Shown piece after piece: positions 23,561-34,644 of a stretch of DNA of 64,000 bases. The position numbers were made by a program, and so were the translations under genes. This stretch comes from Datura wrightii. Its lineage: Eukaryota > Streptophyta > Magnoliopsida > Solanales > Solanaceae. A model generated the notes under the pieces. That model saw only the letters and a list, made by a program, of their open reading frames with translations, searched no databases and was not told the origin of the DNA. The first letter of the stretch is position 1. Each line of letters starts with the position of its first letter. Location: assembly GCA_035772735.1 (NCBI GenBank), contig JASDFA010000006.1, positions 68,650,001 to 68,714,000 of the forward strand, in the 5' to 3' direction.

Positions 23561-24643
23561 TCTAAAACAAGAAAAAATTGAAAAATATCATATGGAATTA
23601 TACGATCAAGGTTATTCATAAAAGAAATTATAAAGAGTAATTCTTGAGAAACATTAGAGTACATTTGTTAATGCATTTTATTGGCATGTGATCTTTAAAA
23701 ATTTTGAAAAAAAATTATGAAAAATGATCGTTATAATCAAAATTATTTATGAAGTTATTTTTAAAATTTTAATATAGCAATAAATCATGAAAAATATTTA
23801 TAAAAAGTTAATAAAAAAAATGATTTTTGAAAATTTTCATAAAATTAGTAGAAAAAGAAAAGTGAATTACCTTGATTATTTTAAGAAACGTGAATAATTA
23901 TTATTAATTATATGGAGGAATTGAAGAAGCAAAAATTAATAAATAAAAAAGAGAACAAATAAAAGGGAGAACCGAGAAATAATGTTTGAGTTACAAAAAA
24001 AAAGATTACATAATAAAAAGTATTATTAAAATAAAATTAATAGAAAAAATAATTATAAAAAAATAACAAAAAAAAAGGTGATCTAAAAAAATATCAAAAG
24101 GCAATAAGAATATTTTTTTTTTGCTTTTAAAAAGAAAAATTAAATTCTTAAATTTGTGAAACTATTTTAATTTAAAAGATTTATTAGCAATATTAAGAAA
24201 ATAATTAAGACAAATAGGTTAAAATTACATGATTCTTAATTTGACATATGCAATTGAAAGATTAAAATTTAAAAGGATCATTTGTTCAATAATTGTTAAG
24301 CTAAATTTTCTTTGATTGTTTGATATACATGAAAAATAGAAAAAAAATAAAGTCAATCGATATGTAAAGATCAATATTTTATATTAAAGTTTTTAACAAT
24401 AATTATTTTGTTATAATTTATCATCTATTTTTTTAATAGCCGCGCGAAGTGCGGATAAATTTTCTACCATTGAGTAATTAAACTCTATATCACTTTCTCA
24501 AGGTGAATGAGTTGAAATTAAGGTAACTAATTATTAAGTTGGGTACATAATTGTTATAGACAACCCAAATCCATTGATTAAGCATAATCAATCTTTTGAT
24601 TCACCTAATTTCTTGTTAGCTAATTACTCAACCTTAGTTCCTC

Positions 24644-27161
24644 TGTCACGATCCAAAATCTCATTAAGTTATGAAGGTACCCATCATTTTTCGCAGGCAA
24701 ACCTCATTCATTATTAATCAATTAAGATGAGTGAAACACGAAAATAAATGAGGATTAAAGAAGCATGATTGAAATATAAAATTTGAATACCAAAGTCATA
24801 ACAAATGCGGGAATGAATCTATGATTGGTGACACAATTACAAGAACATCTAAAATTCAACAATACAAGTCAAAAAGACTACACAAACTGTCTGGAAAGAT
24901 GGAAGATGATAAATAGAAAATAGATCCATAATCCACGGAACAACCAATAAGCTCATCCTGAACTCCAGTATATCTCCTCAAGTCCGACAATGACTCAATT
25001 GGCCCTCGAATCTAGAACAGAACTTGCATGCAAAAGGTGTAGAAAAATAAGAGTGAGTACAAAAAATATGTGTACTCAGAAGCTTGTCAACCGACCCATT
25101 ATGGAGCGATGGCGCGGGTTGGTCGTACCATTGCCTTTTCCAATAAAATTATCTAAAATATCATAATAAAATCTCAATAATAATAATTTAATGGTCAATG
25201 AAAATAATAATCAAGATAGATGAAATATCTGAAATCAATGAATAACAGAGAATGTCATAAACTGCCTCAAGAATAATATACTACTTCTTTCAATCATCTC
25301 GACCAAACAAGGAGAAAAAAAAGCTCACTGTCACAATTACTGTACCTCTTCACCACTCAAAATTAATATGAAATATAATGAGGATGAAATGAAATAAAAC
25401 TGCATATGCATTGGCCATTAACCTATATACACCCGCTTCCTCTGCCGGAATAGCGGGATTCAAGGGAAACTCGTGAGGTCCATATACACACCTTATACCT
25501 AAAATTTTTAGAATGGAATGCCCTGGATGCAACATCCCATATCTAAGAAATCCTATATCGTGATTATATTGATTGACCCTTTATCAAAATTTATTCTTTT
25601 ACTTCCACAATTTCAACGTGCATGAAATATAATGTCAATACAATATTTAACACCGGATTCAAACCTCCATACAGATAGTCATAATCAAATCTGAATTATT
25701 TTAAAATGAGAGAAAGAAAGTGAAAGAATGAACAAATGAACTATATATAGGTATCCAACCAAATCAATTTATTGATACAAAGTGAGCAATAGATAAGCAT
25801 CAAATCAAATTAATTTATCAATATAAAGTGAACAACAAATAGCCTCAAGCCAAATTAATTTATTAGGAATCATCCTCATGTAATCACGAAATCATCAATA
25901 AGATAATCATTAATTTAGCTAAATCATGATATTGATACCTGCATAAATGCTCATCATCTTATTTATATGATACACTCATTAACCCCTTAATTCAATTAAA
26001 AATACATTAACATTTCATAGAGAATCTAGAAAGTCTCAACTTATCTTAATCGGAGCTCAAATGATCAAATTACAGGCTTGCCCTTAAACAAAACCTCTAG
26101 AATGATCTCGATCTTGTCAAATACATAATCTACATAAGTATACGAGTTCGTAGGAACTCATATTTGCTACACTTCTATCTTAGTCCTGAAAAGTCAATTC
26201 CACGCCCCAAGATCAAAACAATATATTTTCTTTCAAAATTAGTTTACCATAACACAAGGATCTCAAATATAAAATTTTATTCAAAAAATGAATTTGAATT
26301 GGACTCTAAATCATCAAAATACGATTTCTCAACTTTAGGCATAAAAAATTTATTTCTAGTATACAATCATGAATTAAGACACGAACTAAATAATGGAATA
26401 GCGACGAATTCATAAATAAAAGGTTATAATCTTAGCCCAAGATAAATTAGAGTAAAAACCTTTTAAATCACCTAAAAACGAGATCTAGTCCCCCAAAATC
26501 TATTTATGAATTCTATTATCGAAAATAGATTTTTAAATCTATCCATGTGTAATCCTTCTACGGAACGCAGTGAAAAACCCAAACCAAGACACAAACTCCT
26601 TCCTCTTTGCGAATGCAACCCCAACAACATGAACGTGAAAACCAAAGACCCTCCTTCTATGCTAATGTAGCACTTCCCTATGAATTCAAAGAAGGAATTC
26701 ACTAGCACCAGAAACAACCAAAACCAACAAATGCAACTTCAATCAAAAATTCTGATCCACCCCTTATAATTCATTTGATACCTCTTAAATACAAATGAAA
26801 TATATAAATCATTTATAAAACATGTTTCAAACCTATTGAAATCATCAAAACACCAATCTGAGGCCATCTTGACCAAATATTGACAGTGCTCAAACCTTAC
26901 TTTTCTAAAATACTAACCAACCAATGACCTAAATCACTCCAACTAAGTCATAAATCATCCTTCATACTTGATGGAACTGTCAAAACTTAAATTTAAACTT
27001 GTTAACCCAAAATATTGACTTTGATTAAACTTCTTAAAAATTAAAATTTTAAAATTGAAAATCTTCTCCAAAACTCATTTGATCACCTTGAGAATCATGT
27101 CACCCATTTTCTCAAAACAAAAAAAAGCAGAAAATGCAAAATGAACACGAGGGTCATTATA
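24644..27161 (-). repeat. Gypsy-type LTR, minus strand
   Basis: On the plus strand it begins TGTCACGATCCAAAATC, the complement of a GGATCGTGACA LTR end common in solanaceous Ty3 elements. It ends at GGGTCATTATA (27151-27161), the complement of an LTR start TATAATGACCC, where TG has apparently become TA. Pol remnants on the same strand abut it at 27162, which fixes the orientation. It contains only short frames. The element is truncated on its 5' side, so no second LTR is present. Confidence 0.65.
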
Positions 27162-27612
27162 TCGTCCACTACTAAAACAGACGTTCATCTTGAAATAGAA
27201 TGAGAAAAGAAGTACTTAAACTGTCACAAAGTTGGAGATATCTGTTTTGCATGTCTAACTCGGTCTCCTAGGTGGATTTCTATACCAAATGATACTTTAC
27301 TGCACCTTCATAGATGTTATATCCTTGGAATTCAGCTTCTGAATCTACCTATCCAAAATAGCTAATAGTTCCTCCTCAAATGTCAGATTCTGATCTAATT
27401 GCACTAAATCCCAGTGGATCATATGAGAACTATCAGAATGGTAATTCTTCAACATTAAAACATGAATAGTGGATAAAATCCTGATAAACCTGAAGACAAA
27501 GACAACTCATAGGCCACCTCACCGATACGCTACAACACCTCAAACGGGCCAATGAACCTAGGGCTGAGCTTGTACTTATTGTCAAATAGATAATTGTGCC
27601 GATTGCCCCTAT
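27162..27612 (-). pseudogene. pol: Chromovirus integrase C-terminus remnant
   Basis: Minus-strand text starts at KYKLSPRFIGPFEVL (about 27600-27545), then RIGEVAYELSLSSGL. A degraded chromodomain-like part follows, with EELLAILDR and ITSMKVQ recognisable only across frameshifts. This is the GPY/F module and tail of a chromovirus integrase. Frame breaks are numerous. The remnant stops at about 27612, where AT-rich DNA starts, so the upstream part of pol is lost. Confidence 0.7.
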
Positions 27613-28017
27613 TATGGGGTGGTATTTAATTTTTGCACCTTAAATATTTTAAATAATAAAAAGGGACAAAAGTACCCCTAAAATTTTTAAAAAAAAATTC
27701 AAAAAAAAAATCGCAAGACAAAATAAAGTTTGCAAAGCATAAGTTAGTCTAGAAGGCATGTCATTAATCTTTTGTCCAAGGCATTGAACTTTTGTCCAAG
27801 GCATAAGTTCAGTAGGCAGAAGTTCCATTTCATGAATTTTTGCCTATAGGCACAAGTTCCCTAATGAACTTATGCCTAGTAGGCATAATTTTATGTTGTT
27901 GAACTTGTGCATATGAGGCAGAATTTCATGCCATTTAGGTACAATTCCAATTTTATGAACTTCTGCCCTTTAATAACATGACTTTATGCCTACTAGGCAT
28001 AATTCATGTTATGCTGC
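27613..28017. repeat. Degenerate GGCATAAGTT minisatellite, left host flank
   Basis: After a short A-rich stretch, variants of AAGGCATAAGTTC and of its complement GAACTTATGCC recur about every 20-40 bp. The same motif family appears at 54287-54510, across the 26-kb Athila complex, so both are parts of one interrupted host locus. Confidence 0.6.
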
Positions 28018-28893
28018 TGTTCGGCGTTTCTGTGACTACACGCAAGTGCACGTGGTCGAACAAGTAGTAAAGTGGCTTAAGTAAAGCCAAGTATCGATCC
28101 CACAGGGACTGAATCAAGGTAATAATTAACTTAAGTGTTAACGAACTATATCTTTAAGAATGCAGACAACCAAATGAATAATATTTTGAGAGTTTGAGTT
28201 ACTAATTAATAAGAATCTAAGGCAAAATTATAAAGTGAGTCTGAACTATAGTAATGAGCATGCTGAGGTTAAAACGAACTTGCAGGGAATTAATTTATCA
28301 ATACAATTCAGTTAATCTTTTCTTCGGTTGCTAGTCAAGAATTATTGCCTATGGATTGGAACTTTCATCTCCTATCCAACTTAAGAATCATGAACCTTCA
28401 ATTGACATTTCTGTGATAAAAGAATTTCATGTTCTAGCCATACAAAACCGATTCCTTAATTGACTAATAAGACTTATATTTCTATTCTGAATGTAAATCA
28501 ATTCTCAATTTTTCCAAACTAAGAAGAGATCATATCCTACCAATTTCTTTCCTTTTCAAAATCAAAATTGGATTTTTTAGATATACATTAACATTGGCCA
28601 AATATTAATGCAGTAAGAACAAGAATTGATAGAACAACCATTGAAGAAAAGATGAAAACTAAAATGATCAACAATTACATTCCACTACAATTATTCTTAA
28701 CCTCAGCAAGAAGTGAATTTAGCCACTCATTTGTGGATTAAACATCATCAAATGAGTATAAATCATACAAACAATTGAGATAAAAGAGAAAGAGATAGAG
28801 AAGAACCCTAGAATTTTCGTCCCCTCAACTGCCTGTAACCCACGTTCTTTCTCAACCAAGTCAGAGTCTTCCAAAATAAAACCTAAGTGTGTC

Positions 28894-28900
28894 ATTTATA
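28894..28900 (-). promoter_or_regulatory. TATA box of X 3' LTR
   Basis: Minus-strand TATAAAT in the context CCCACTAGTATAAATGACAC. The equivalent in Y and Z is TATAAATAG. It lies just downstream of the palindromic module array. Confidence 0.65.
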
Positions 28901-28932
28901 CTAGTGGGAATTTTTTTCGGAATAACAAGCAA

Positions 28933-29262
28933 CGTGGCACGGAGTGTATCGCGGAGCACTCCCTCCGTGCCACGGGGCTATCGCGGACCCTCTATGGAAT
29001 TTGGCTCCTCAGAAATTTCACCTTGGTGTGCCACGGCCTGCATCGCGGAGCCTGGCCAACGTGCCACAGTGCAATCGCGCACCTACACTGGAAATTGATG
29101 TCCCAGGTAATTGTACTCAACATGCCATGGCTTGCATCGCGTGGCATTGCCTCCGTGTCACGGAGGTAACGCGAGGCTTCACTGGAAATGGCCAAAATTA
29201 AATCACCCGAGGCAGAATGCCTCTGCGATGGCAGCGTGACACGGCTCCATCGCGGAGCCCTT
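28933..29262. promoter_or_regulatory. Palindromic CACGGAG module array in X 3' LTR
   Basis: The module nearest the TATA box has perfect arms: CGTGGCACGGAG (28933-28944) and CTCCGTGCCACG (28963-28974), with CGCGGAGC in the loop. Further, less perfect units follow to 29262, separated by TGGAAATTG-like spacers. GC content contrasts sharply with the AT-rich LTR. Confidence 0.7.
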
Positions 29263-29504
29263 ATTTTTGCTGCTCTTCCTTGATCTTTTCCACTCCTTGC
29301 TTCCAAGTCCATTCCCAATTTTTACCAACATGTATCTTAGCTTCCCAAAATTCCATTTTACCTGCAAAACAACACTAATCATGTTGGTTAGTATAAATTC
29401 ACATTTTAACTACAAATCACACGAGAATGCACAAATAACGTAGATAACAAAGATGAAATGAAGCATTTGAGTATCACTTGGGCATATAATTCTTCCCAAG
29501 ATCA

Positions 29505-29542
29505 CTTACTCCACACTTAAAACCTTGTTCGTCCTCAAACAA
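29505..29542 (-). other. X polypurine tract and AGGA-loop hairpin
   Basis: The minus strand reads TTGTTTGAGGACGAACAA (29542-29525), a hairpin with one G-T pair. Then GGTTTTAAGTGTGGAGTAAG runs up to the LTR. The purine-rich AAGTGTGGAGTAAG is the likely plus-strand primer site. Confidence 0.65.
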
Positions 29543-31296
29543 TACTCTCACATCTCATGCAATTGACACCCACGCATAGCTGCTTTGGCTCGACAATTCA
29601 AGCTACGGCTATACCGATTATTTAATCTAGCAAATCATCAAGAAAACATGCATGGTCTCATCAATACAATGACATACCCCACATTAAGACCTCCTGTACT
29701 CAAGAATCGATTCTCGATCTCGGCAAACTCATGCAAATCAACTGATCAAGACATCAAACATGAAATTTAATCTCTCGTCAAGCATGTGCCCTCACAACAC
29801 AAGAGAATCTCCCCATTTGCAATCATACGATTTCCAAAGCATTACATATAGGGGTATATGAACACGATTTCGCTCTCTCTCCCAAAGAATTCACATGCAT
29901 CATGTCATGAACCATAGGCTTGCCTCTAGTGTTCTACTCCACTAATATAAGGACTCGTGATGTAAGATCACGTAGGACTTAACGGGTTGTAATGTAAGCT
30001 AAGGAACTAGTAAATACTGGGCTAACCAATAATAGCAACTAGCTTCCTTAAGCGCTTTTCAATACATCCCACCATCATTATGGGCATTGTTTCTTCCTTC
30101 ATCTTCTCATTCTTGAAATTTTTCTTTGTTTTTGTTCCCATTTCTTTAAGCACACTCGACTTAATAACCAAAATTAGTTATACATCTTTATCTTATTTAA
30201 TTTCAGCACGTGCACCTTTGACCTTTTCTTTAACTTTCACCACTTCCGCTTTTCCTTTCTTTTCACAATTCTCACTCCTTTACACTGTGGGAAAATTATT
30301 TTTCTTGAGCGCTTAAGAGTTTTGGATCAAATTCAAGGCTAATGAAAAGAAGAGATTAAGCTCGGTTTGTACCTCTTCAAAGAAAGAAAAAAAAAGGCTA
30401 AAGGCTAAATGGGGCTAACTAGGATGTACATTCAAGGTAGGTATGATAATGGAAAAACTTTCGGTTTAATCAAAGAAATGCCTACATCCTTTCGTACAAT
30501 ACACATCCTTCATTTCGTTTCGTACACACACCAGGCAAGTTCTAGACACTTCACAATAGCATGAAATAATAGAAAACTCGCCTCACACTCATTGCACATG
30601 CTCAACTCAAGACATATTCACAGACTCTTCAATCAGCTAATTACAAGAATTCAATATTAAGCCTCGATCACACCGAATCGAACTTTATGGCCTAGGTATC
30701 TCAACATGTTTATGCATTTGCACGCTTTCATACGAATCACCTTTGCAACATAATATCATGTACAACACGTAACGAGAATTCCGAACCATGAAGTAGCGAC
30801 ACATTTGGAAAACAAACAAAAGAAAGAAAATAAAGAGAAACTACTCCTATCGACTACATTTCCCTTAAGACGGTCGTCATCCATCCATCATAGGGAATGG
30901 TCATTAATTACGACTTCGGTTCAATGGGACTATTCTCGGTAAAAGCACCGAAAACAAAGGCCGAGAAACCCAAAATAAAAGAAATTTAATGAAAAATTTT
31001 AAAAATTTCGATAATTTTGATAGAAAAAAATATTTACACAACAACCATTCAACAACAGCCCACACAACACACAACAACTTAACATTCATTACAACACCAC
31101 TTAATTACAAAACACATCACACAGAGTCACAGGGTCACATTTTTTCACAGGCACAACAACACAGCACATCCACATAAAAAAAAATAAAAATGAAACAGCT
31201 AGCACCTAACTACTCCCACTCCACACTTAAACCGAACACTGTCCCCAGTGTTCACAAAATTCACATATCACAAAGGTGGGTGGTGAAACTCCCTGA
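29543..31296 (-). other. X long 3' untranslated region
   Basis: About 1.75 kb between ORF3 and the LTR without a supported frame, yet recognisably conserved in Y (37493-39327) and Z (57200-58740). Conserved hairpin arms are TTCCCT/AGGGAA (30860-30865, 30892-30897) and TTCTCGG/CCGAGAA (30933-30939, 30961-30967). Conservation without coding suggests an RNA role. Confidence 0.6.
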
Positions 31297-32122
31297 TCAA
31301 TCAAAGTATTCCACTTCTTCATCAGGTGCCATTGCCTCGTCTCCCATATTCGAATCACCCCCGCTGTCCTCATCTGACTCAACATCTGAGTCCTCATGAC
31401 GGGTCTCCTCATCAGTGGGGACATCATCATCTACAGGCTCCACAAAAGCTGGCCCCACTCGGCATAGTGCCCGAGCATTTTTGCCAAAGGGGTAATCCAA
31501 GTCAAGCTGCCAAAGCTCATCTTCTGTTGCTGGCCTCCCGCCAATGTGCAACTGCAGCATCTGCATCCCGTACATGCGGGCCATATACTGATCATCCCGA
31601 GCATGTCGCTCAGCTAGTGTGAGAACAGGACCATGAGTAGTGTCAGGTGCCTTGGTTTTTATGACATCCAGGGCACGACTGTCAATCTGTGGGATGTAAT
31701 CTAGGGCCTCCTCCTCGATATCATGGCCCCTCAGGAACGTGGTAAGCAAACCACCAAACCCATACCTGTGCCCTTGATGTAAGCGGGCTCTCTTCATGGT
31801 GGAAATGATTACGGCCCCAATATTTATCTCAAGCCCTTTCATCAGGGAATACACCAAGCACACTCGATCCCGAGTGACATCTGTCATGTGCACCCCTGGG
31901 ATCAGGCAGGAACACACAATTTTTAGCCAGATCCTGGCTTCCCTGTTCATCTGAGAGTAAGGCAGTGTCTAATGGTAGCCCCTCTCTTTGTGCCTGCTCC
32001 ACCGTGCTGTCGAACGGGCTCCACATAGAGTGCGTCTGATGTCCGCATACGGTGGAGTGATGTTCAGCTGCCGGAGTACATGGGCGTCTGTGTCCCGCGC
32101 CCCCAATATAGCATTTAATTCG
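31297..32122 (-). pseudogene. X ORF3 (env-position plant transposon protein), 5' truncated
   Basis: Homologue of the intact Y ORF3. It retains the conserved middle (REARIWLKIVCSCLIPGVHM, then KGLEINIGAVIIS and YGFGGLLTTFLRG) and the acidic C terminus ending EVEYFD. It has a TAG at 31969-31971 where Y has CAG. About 140 N-terminal codons and the splice acceptor are missing: at about 32119-32128 the exon joins intron sequence at CGGCAAGA, a string also present in Y's intron, which suggests a microhomology deletion. Function is unknown; no signal peptide or membrane segment is seen. Confidence 0.7.
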
Positions 32123-32642
32123 GCAAGACATTCATGATTTCACAATCTTTACATTCAACATTCTTAGTGCCTTCATATAATTCGATGGAATAATTACTAT
32201 GTACTACTCAGACTTTGTACAACGAATAACAATATCTCCATCGATTCCATTATATCATCATAGCACTTAGCCAAATTTTTGTTCTCAACAACCTATGTAA
32301 TTCACCTATTTCATTTTTCCAAAATTCCCTTGTATATTTAGCATATTCAACCTTAATCATGACATAATTCACATCACCCAACATGCACAACCCAATCTTG
32401 TTCAACATTTCAAACAACTTTAGTTTTCTTCATATTCAAATTCAAACCCTAGCTACCAATTTCGCAAAAATTCATTAAAACATGCATTCATCGAGTTCAT
32501 ATACTCACAACGATATTATGAACATCAATCAATCATAACTTAAATGAATTCAAGCTTAATTTTCACTTACGGCAAGTTTCAATCACTACCCATGCTCAAA
32601 AATTGAAATTTCAAGCAAAAATGAGGTAAAGTTCAAGAATAC
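32123..32642 (-). other. X ORF3 leader: intron remnant with donor site
   Basis: Corresponds to the ORF3 leader intron of Y and Z. The donor is at 32642 on the minus strand (AAAG|GTATTC). Shared intron text includes the complement of ACTACTCAGACTT (about 32197). The acceptor is lost in the deletion that truncated ORF3. Confidence 0.5.
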
Positions 32643-32776
32643 CTTTAATCCGATGAAATTGAAGAAAACTTGAAGAAATCTTGTGCCTAGGTCCGTGTCA
32701 CGTTGGGGGAGGAGGGTATTCGGGGTTTTGGTCACGGAGGAATTGAAAGAATAGGAAAAAATGAAGGAATTTGGGG

Positions 32777-32998
32777 TTAAAAAGGAGGTTTTTCGCGCGG
32801 GTTACCCGGTGACCCGGTGTGACCCGACGCGAATTACACCTCAACATGTCACGGAGGGTAACGCGGAGCACACCCTCCGTGACATGGAGCCATCGCGTAG
32901 GTGTTCTGGAAATTTTAAAAAAATCCAGAATACCTTCAATGTGTCACGGAGGGTGACACGGAGGCCCTCCTCCGTGACACGGAGCCAACGCGTAGGCT
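32777..32998 (-). promoter_or_regulatory. X putative internal promoter before ORF3
   Basis: Palindromic module with arms CATGTCACGGAG (32845-32856) and CTCCGTGACATG (32875-32886), and a second module to 32998. Going downstream on the minus strand these are followed by GGGTCAC repeats and a TATA-like TTTTTAA (32783-32777). The order matches the LTR arrangement of module then TATA. Promoter activity is inferred. Confidence 0.45.
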
Positions 32999-33240
32999 CA
33001 CTGTCATGCCATTTTTATTTTTCTCACCTTGATTTTTTTCCTTGCGCCTTTTTTTTTGCATTTTTGCCCTCCGTTCCACCTGAAAATCATTTCACAACAA
33101 GAAATTGGTTAGAATTCATAGGTTTTGACGCAACAATAATTTTTTTTTCTATTTATTTTTTTTCTTTTTCTCTTTTTTCTCTTTTTTCTCTTTTTTTTTC
33201 TTTTTTTTCAACTAATTCTACTCATCTATTACAAAAATTT

Positions 33241-33258
33241 CACGGGTTGCCTCCCGTG
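33241..33258. other. Hairpin downstream of X integrase stop
   Basis: CACGGGTTGCCTCCCGTG can pair CACGGG with CCCGTG. It lies about 40 bp beyond the IN stop and is also found at 41841-41858 (Y) and, with one change, at about 61160-61177 (Z). Confidence 0.6.
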
Positions 33259-33298
33259 CAGCGCTTGGTTTACCGTCGCGGCTCGACGTCATTTACGC

Positions 33299-34644
33299 TC
33301 AATCATCCTCTAGAGTGATAGACATCTTCTCTTGAATAACGTCCTCACCCCAGTAATGCTTACAACGCTGCCCATTAACCAAGAACGTGGCACTTCGATC
33401 TTCTTGCCATAACTCCACTGCCCCGTGCGGGGTCATTCTCACTACCTCAAATGGCCCTGACCATTTGGACCGCAATTTTCCTGGAAACAGCTTCAATCTT
33501 GAATTGAAAAGCAACACTTTCTGCCCCGGCTCGAATATACGATGCACCATATGCTTATCATGCCACCTCTTTGTTTTCTCTTTGTAGCACTTGGCACTTT
33601 CATAAGCATGCCATCGAAACTCATCAAGTTCGCTGAGTTGCATCAGCCTCTTCTTACCCGCTAGCTCTAAATCCATGTTCAATTTCCTCACGACCCAGAA
33701 AACTTGGTGTTCTAGCTCCACCGGCAGATGACACGCCTTTCCATAGACCAATCTGTACGGAGAAGTCCCAATTGGTTTCTTGTAAGCATTTCTATAAGCT
33801 CACAATGCATCGTCGAGTTTGCTTGACCAATCATTACGTTGTGCATTCACTGTTTTCTGGAGAATCTGCTTCACTTCTCTGTTCGACATCTCCACTTGCC
33901 CACTAGTTTGGGGATGATATGCTGTTGCCACCTTGTGGCGCACCCCATACTTCGCTAGCAAGTTCTTGAAACTTGCATTTACAAAATGAGCCCCTCCATC
34001 ACTAATAATGGCTCGGGGTGTCTCGAACCTGGTGAAAATGTTATTTTTCACAAATTTCGTTACCACCTTATTGTCATTCCTGGGGCAAGCTATTGCTTCA
34101 ACCCACTTTGATACATAATCAACTGCCACCAATATGTAACGATTACCAAATGACGGTGGGAACGGGCCCATAAAATTAACACCCCATACATCAAAGACCT
34201 CCACTTCTAATGTATGCTGCAGCGGCATCTCTTGGCTCCTACCAATTGTGCCTGTCCTTTGACATCTATCACACATTTTGACGTATGCCATAGAGTCTCT
34301 AAACAGTGTAGGCCAAAAGAAACCTAACTGTAGCACCTTGTGCGCTGTCCGCTCGCCTCCGTGGTGCCCTCCATACAATGAAGAGTGACAACTCATCAAA
34401 ACTTCTGCAACCTGGCTCTCCGGGATGCATCTTCTCATAGCCTGATCCGATCCCTGCTTAAACAAGTACGGCTCATCCCAAATAAAATACCGGCAATCAT
34501 GCCTCAATTTTTTTCTCTGCTGAGCCATAGCCTCTGGTGGATAGACTCCACTCACTAGCAAATTCACTATGTCTGCATACCAAGGGATCTCAGCTTCCCT
34601 TATTGCTAAGAGCTGCTCATCCGGGAACTCCTCTTTGATGCTGT
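33299..34644 (-). pseudogene. pol: X integrase (3' part of split pol)
   Basis: Integrase of X in one frame: zinc finger CHSSLYGGHH ... CDRCQ (about 34400-34240), DDE core and C-terminal barrel (KVLLFNSRLKLFPGKLRSKW). The first catalytic Asp, expected in the D-F-M-G-P motif and present in Z (GIDFMGPF), is Asn here (GVNFMGPF). The second Asp is in IISDGGAHF and the Glu in GQVEMSNRE. A TGA at 33797-33799 replaces the Trp of DALWAYR. The frame stops at 34644, where element Y is inserted, and resumes at 48649. Confidence 0.85.

Larger units (their letters stand above)
28018..29504 (-). repeat. Element X 3' LTR
   Basis: 1487 bp, about 98% identical to 52809-54286 in the segments compared by eye. 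On the minus strand it starts TGATCTTGGGAAG and ends GAACA. It holds palindromic CACGGAG modules (28933-29262) immediately upstream of the TATA box at 28894-28900. Confidence 0.88.

Noticed and set aside
24440..24467. Firm Helitron terminus
   Set aside because: The hairpin fits, but the end is CTAC rather than CTRR and no empty site is available, so it is kept only as a candidate.
25350..25535. 61-residue minus-strand frame in the gypsy LTR
   Set aside because: Lies in the transcribed part of an LTR and has no known protein features.
28889..29318. Frames of 69-108 residues over the GC-rich LTR module arrays
   Set aside because: They are open on both strands because of GC-rich palindromes, and similar frames appear wherever the module occurs, including in an unrelated LTR.
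33060..33220. Pyrimidine-rich run as a polypurine tract marking an LTR
   Set aside because: It lies between IN and ORF3 with no LTR boundary next to it; the real tract is at 29505.
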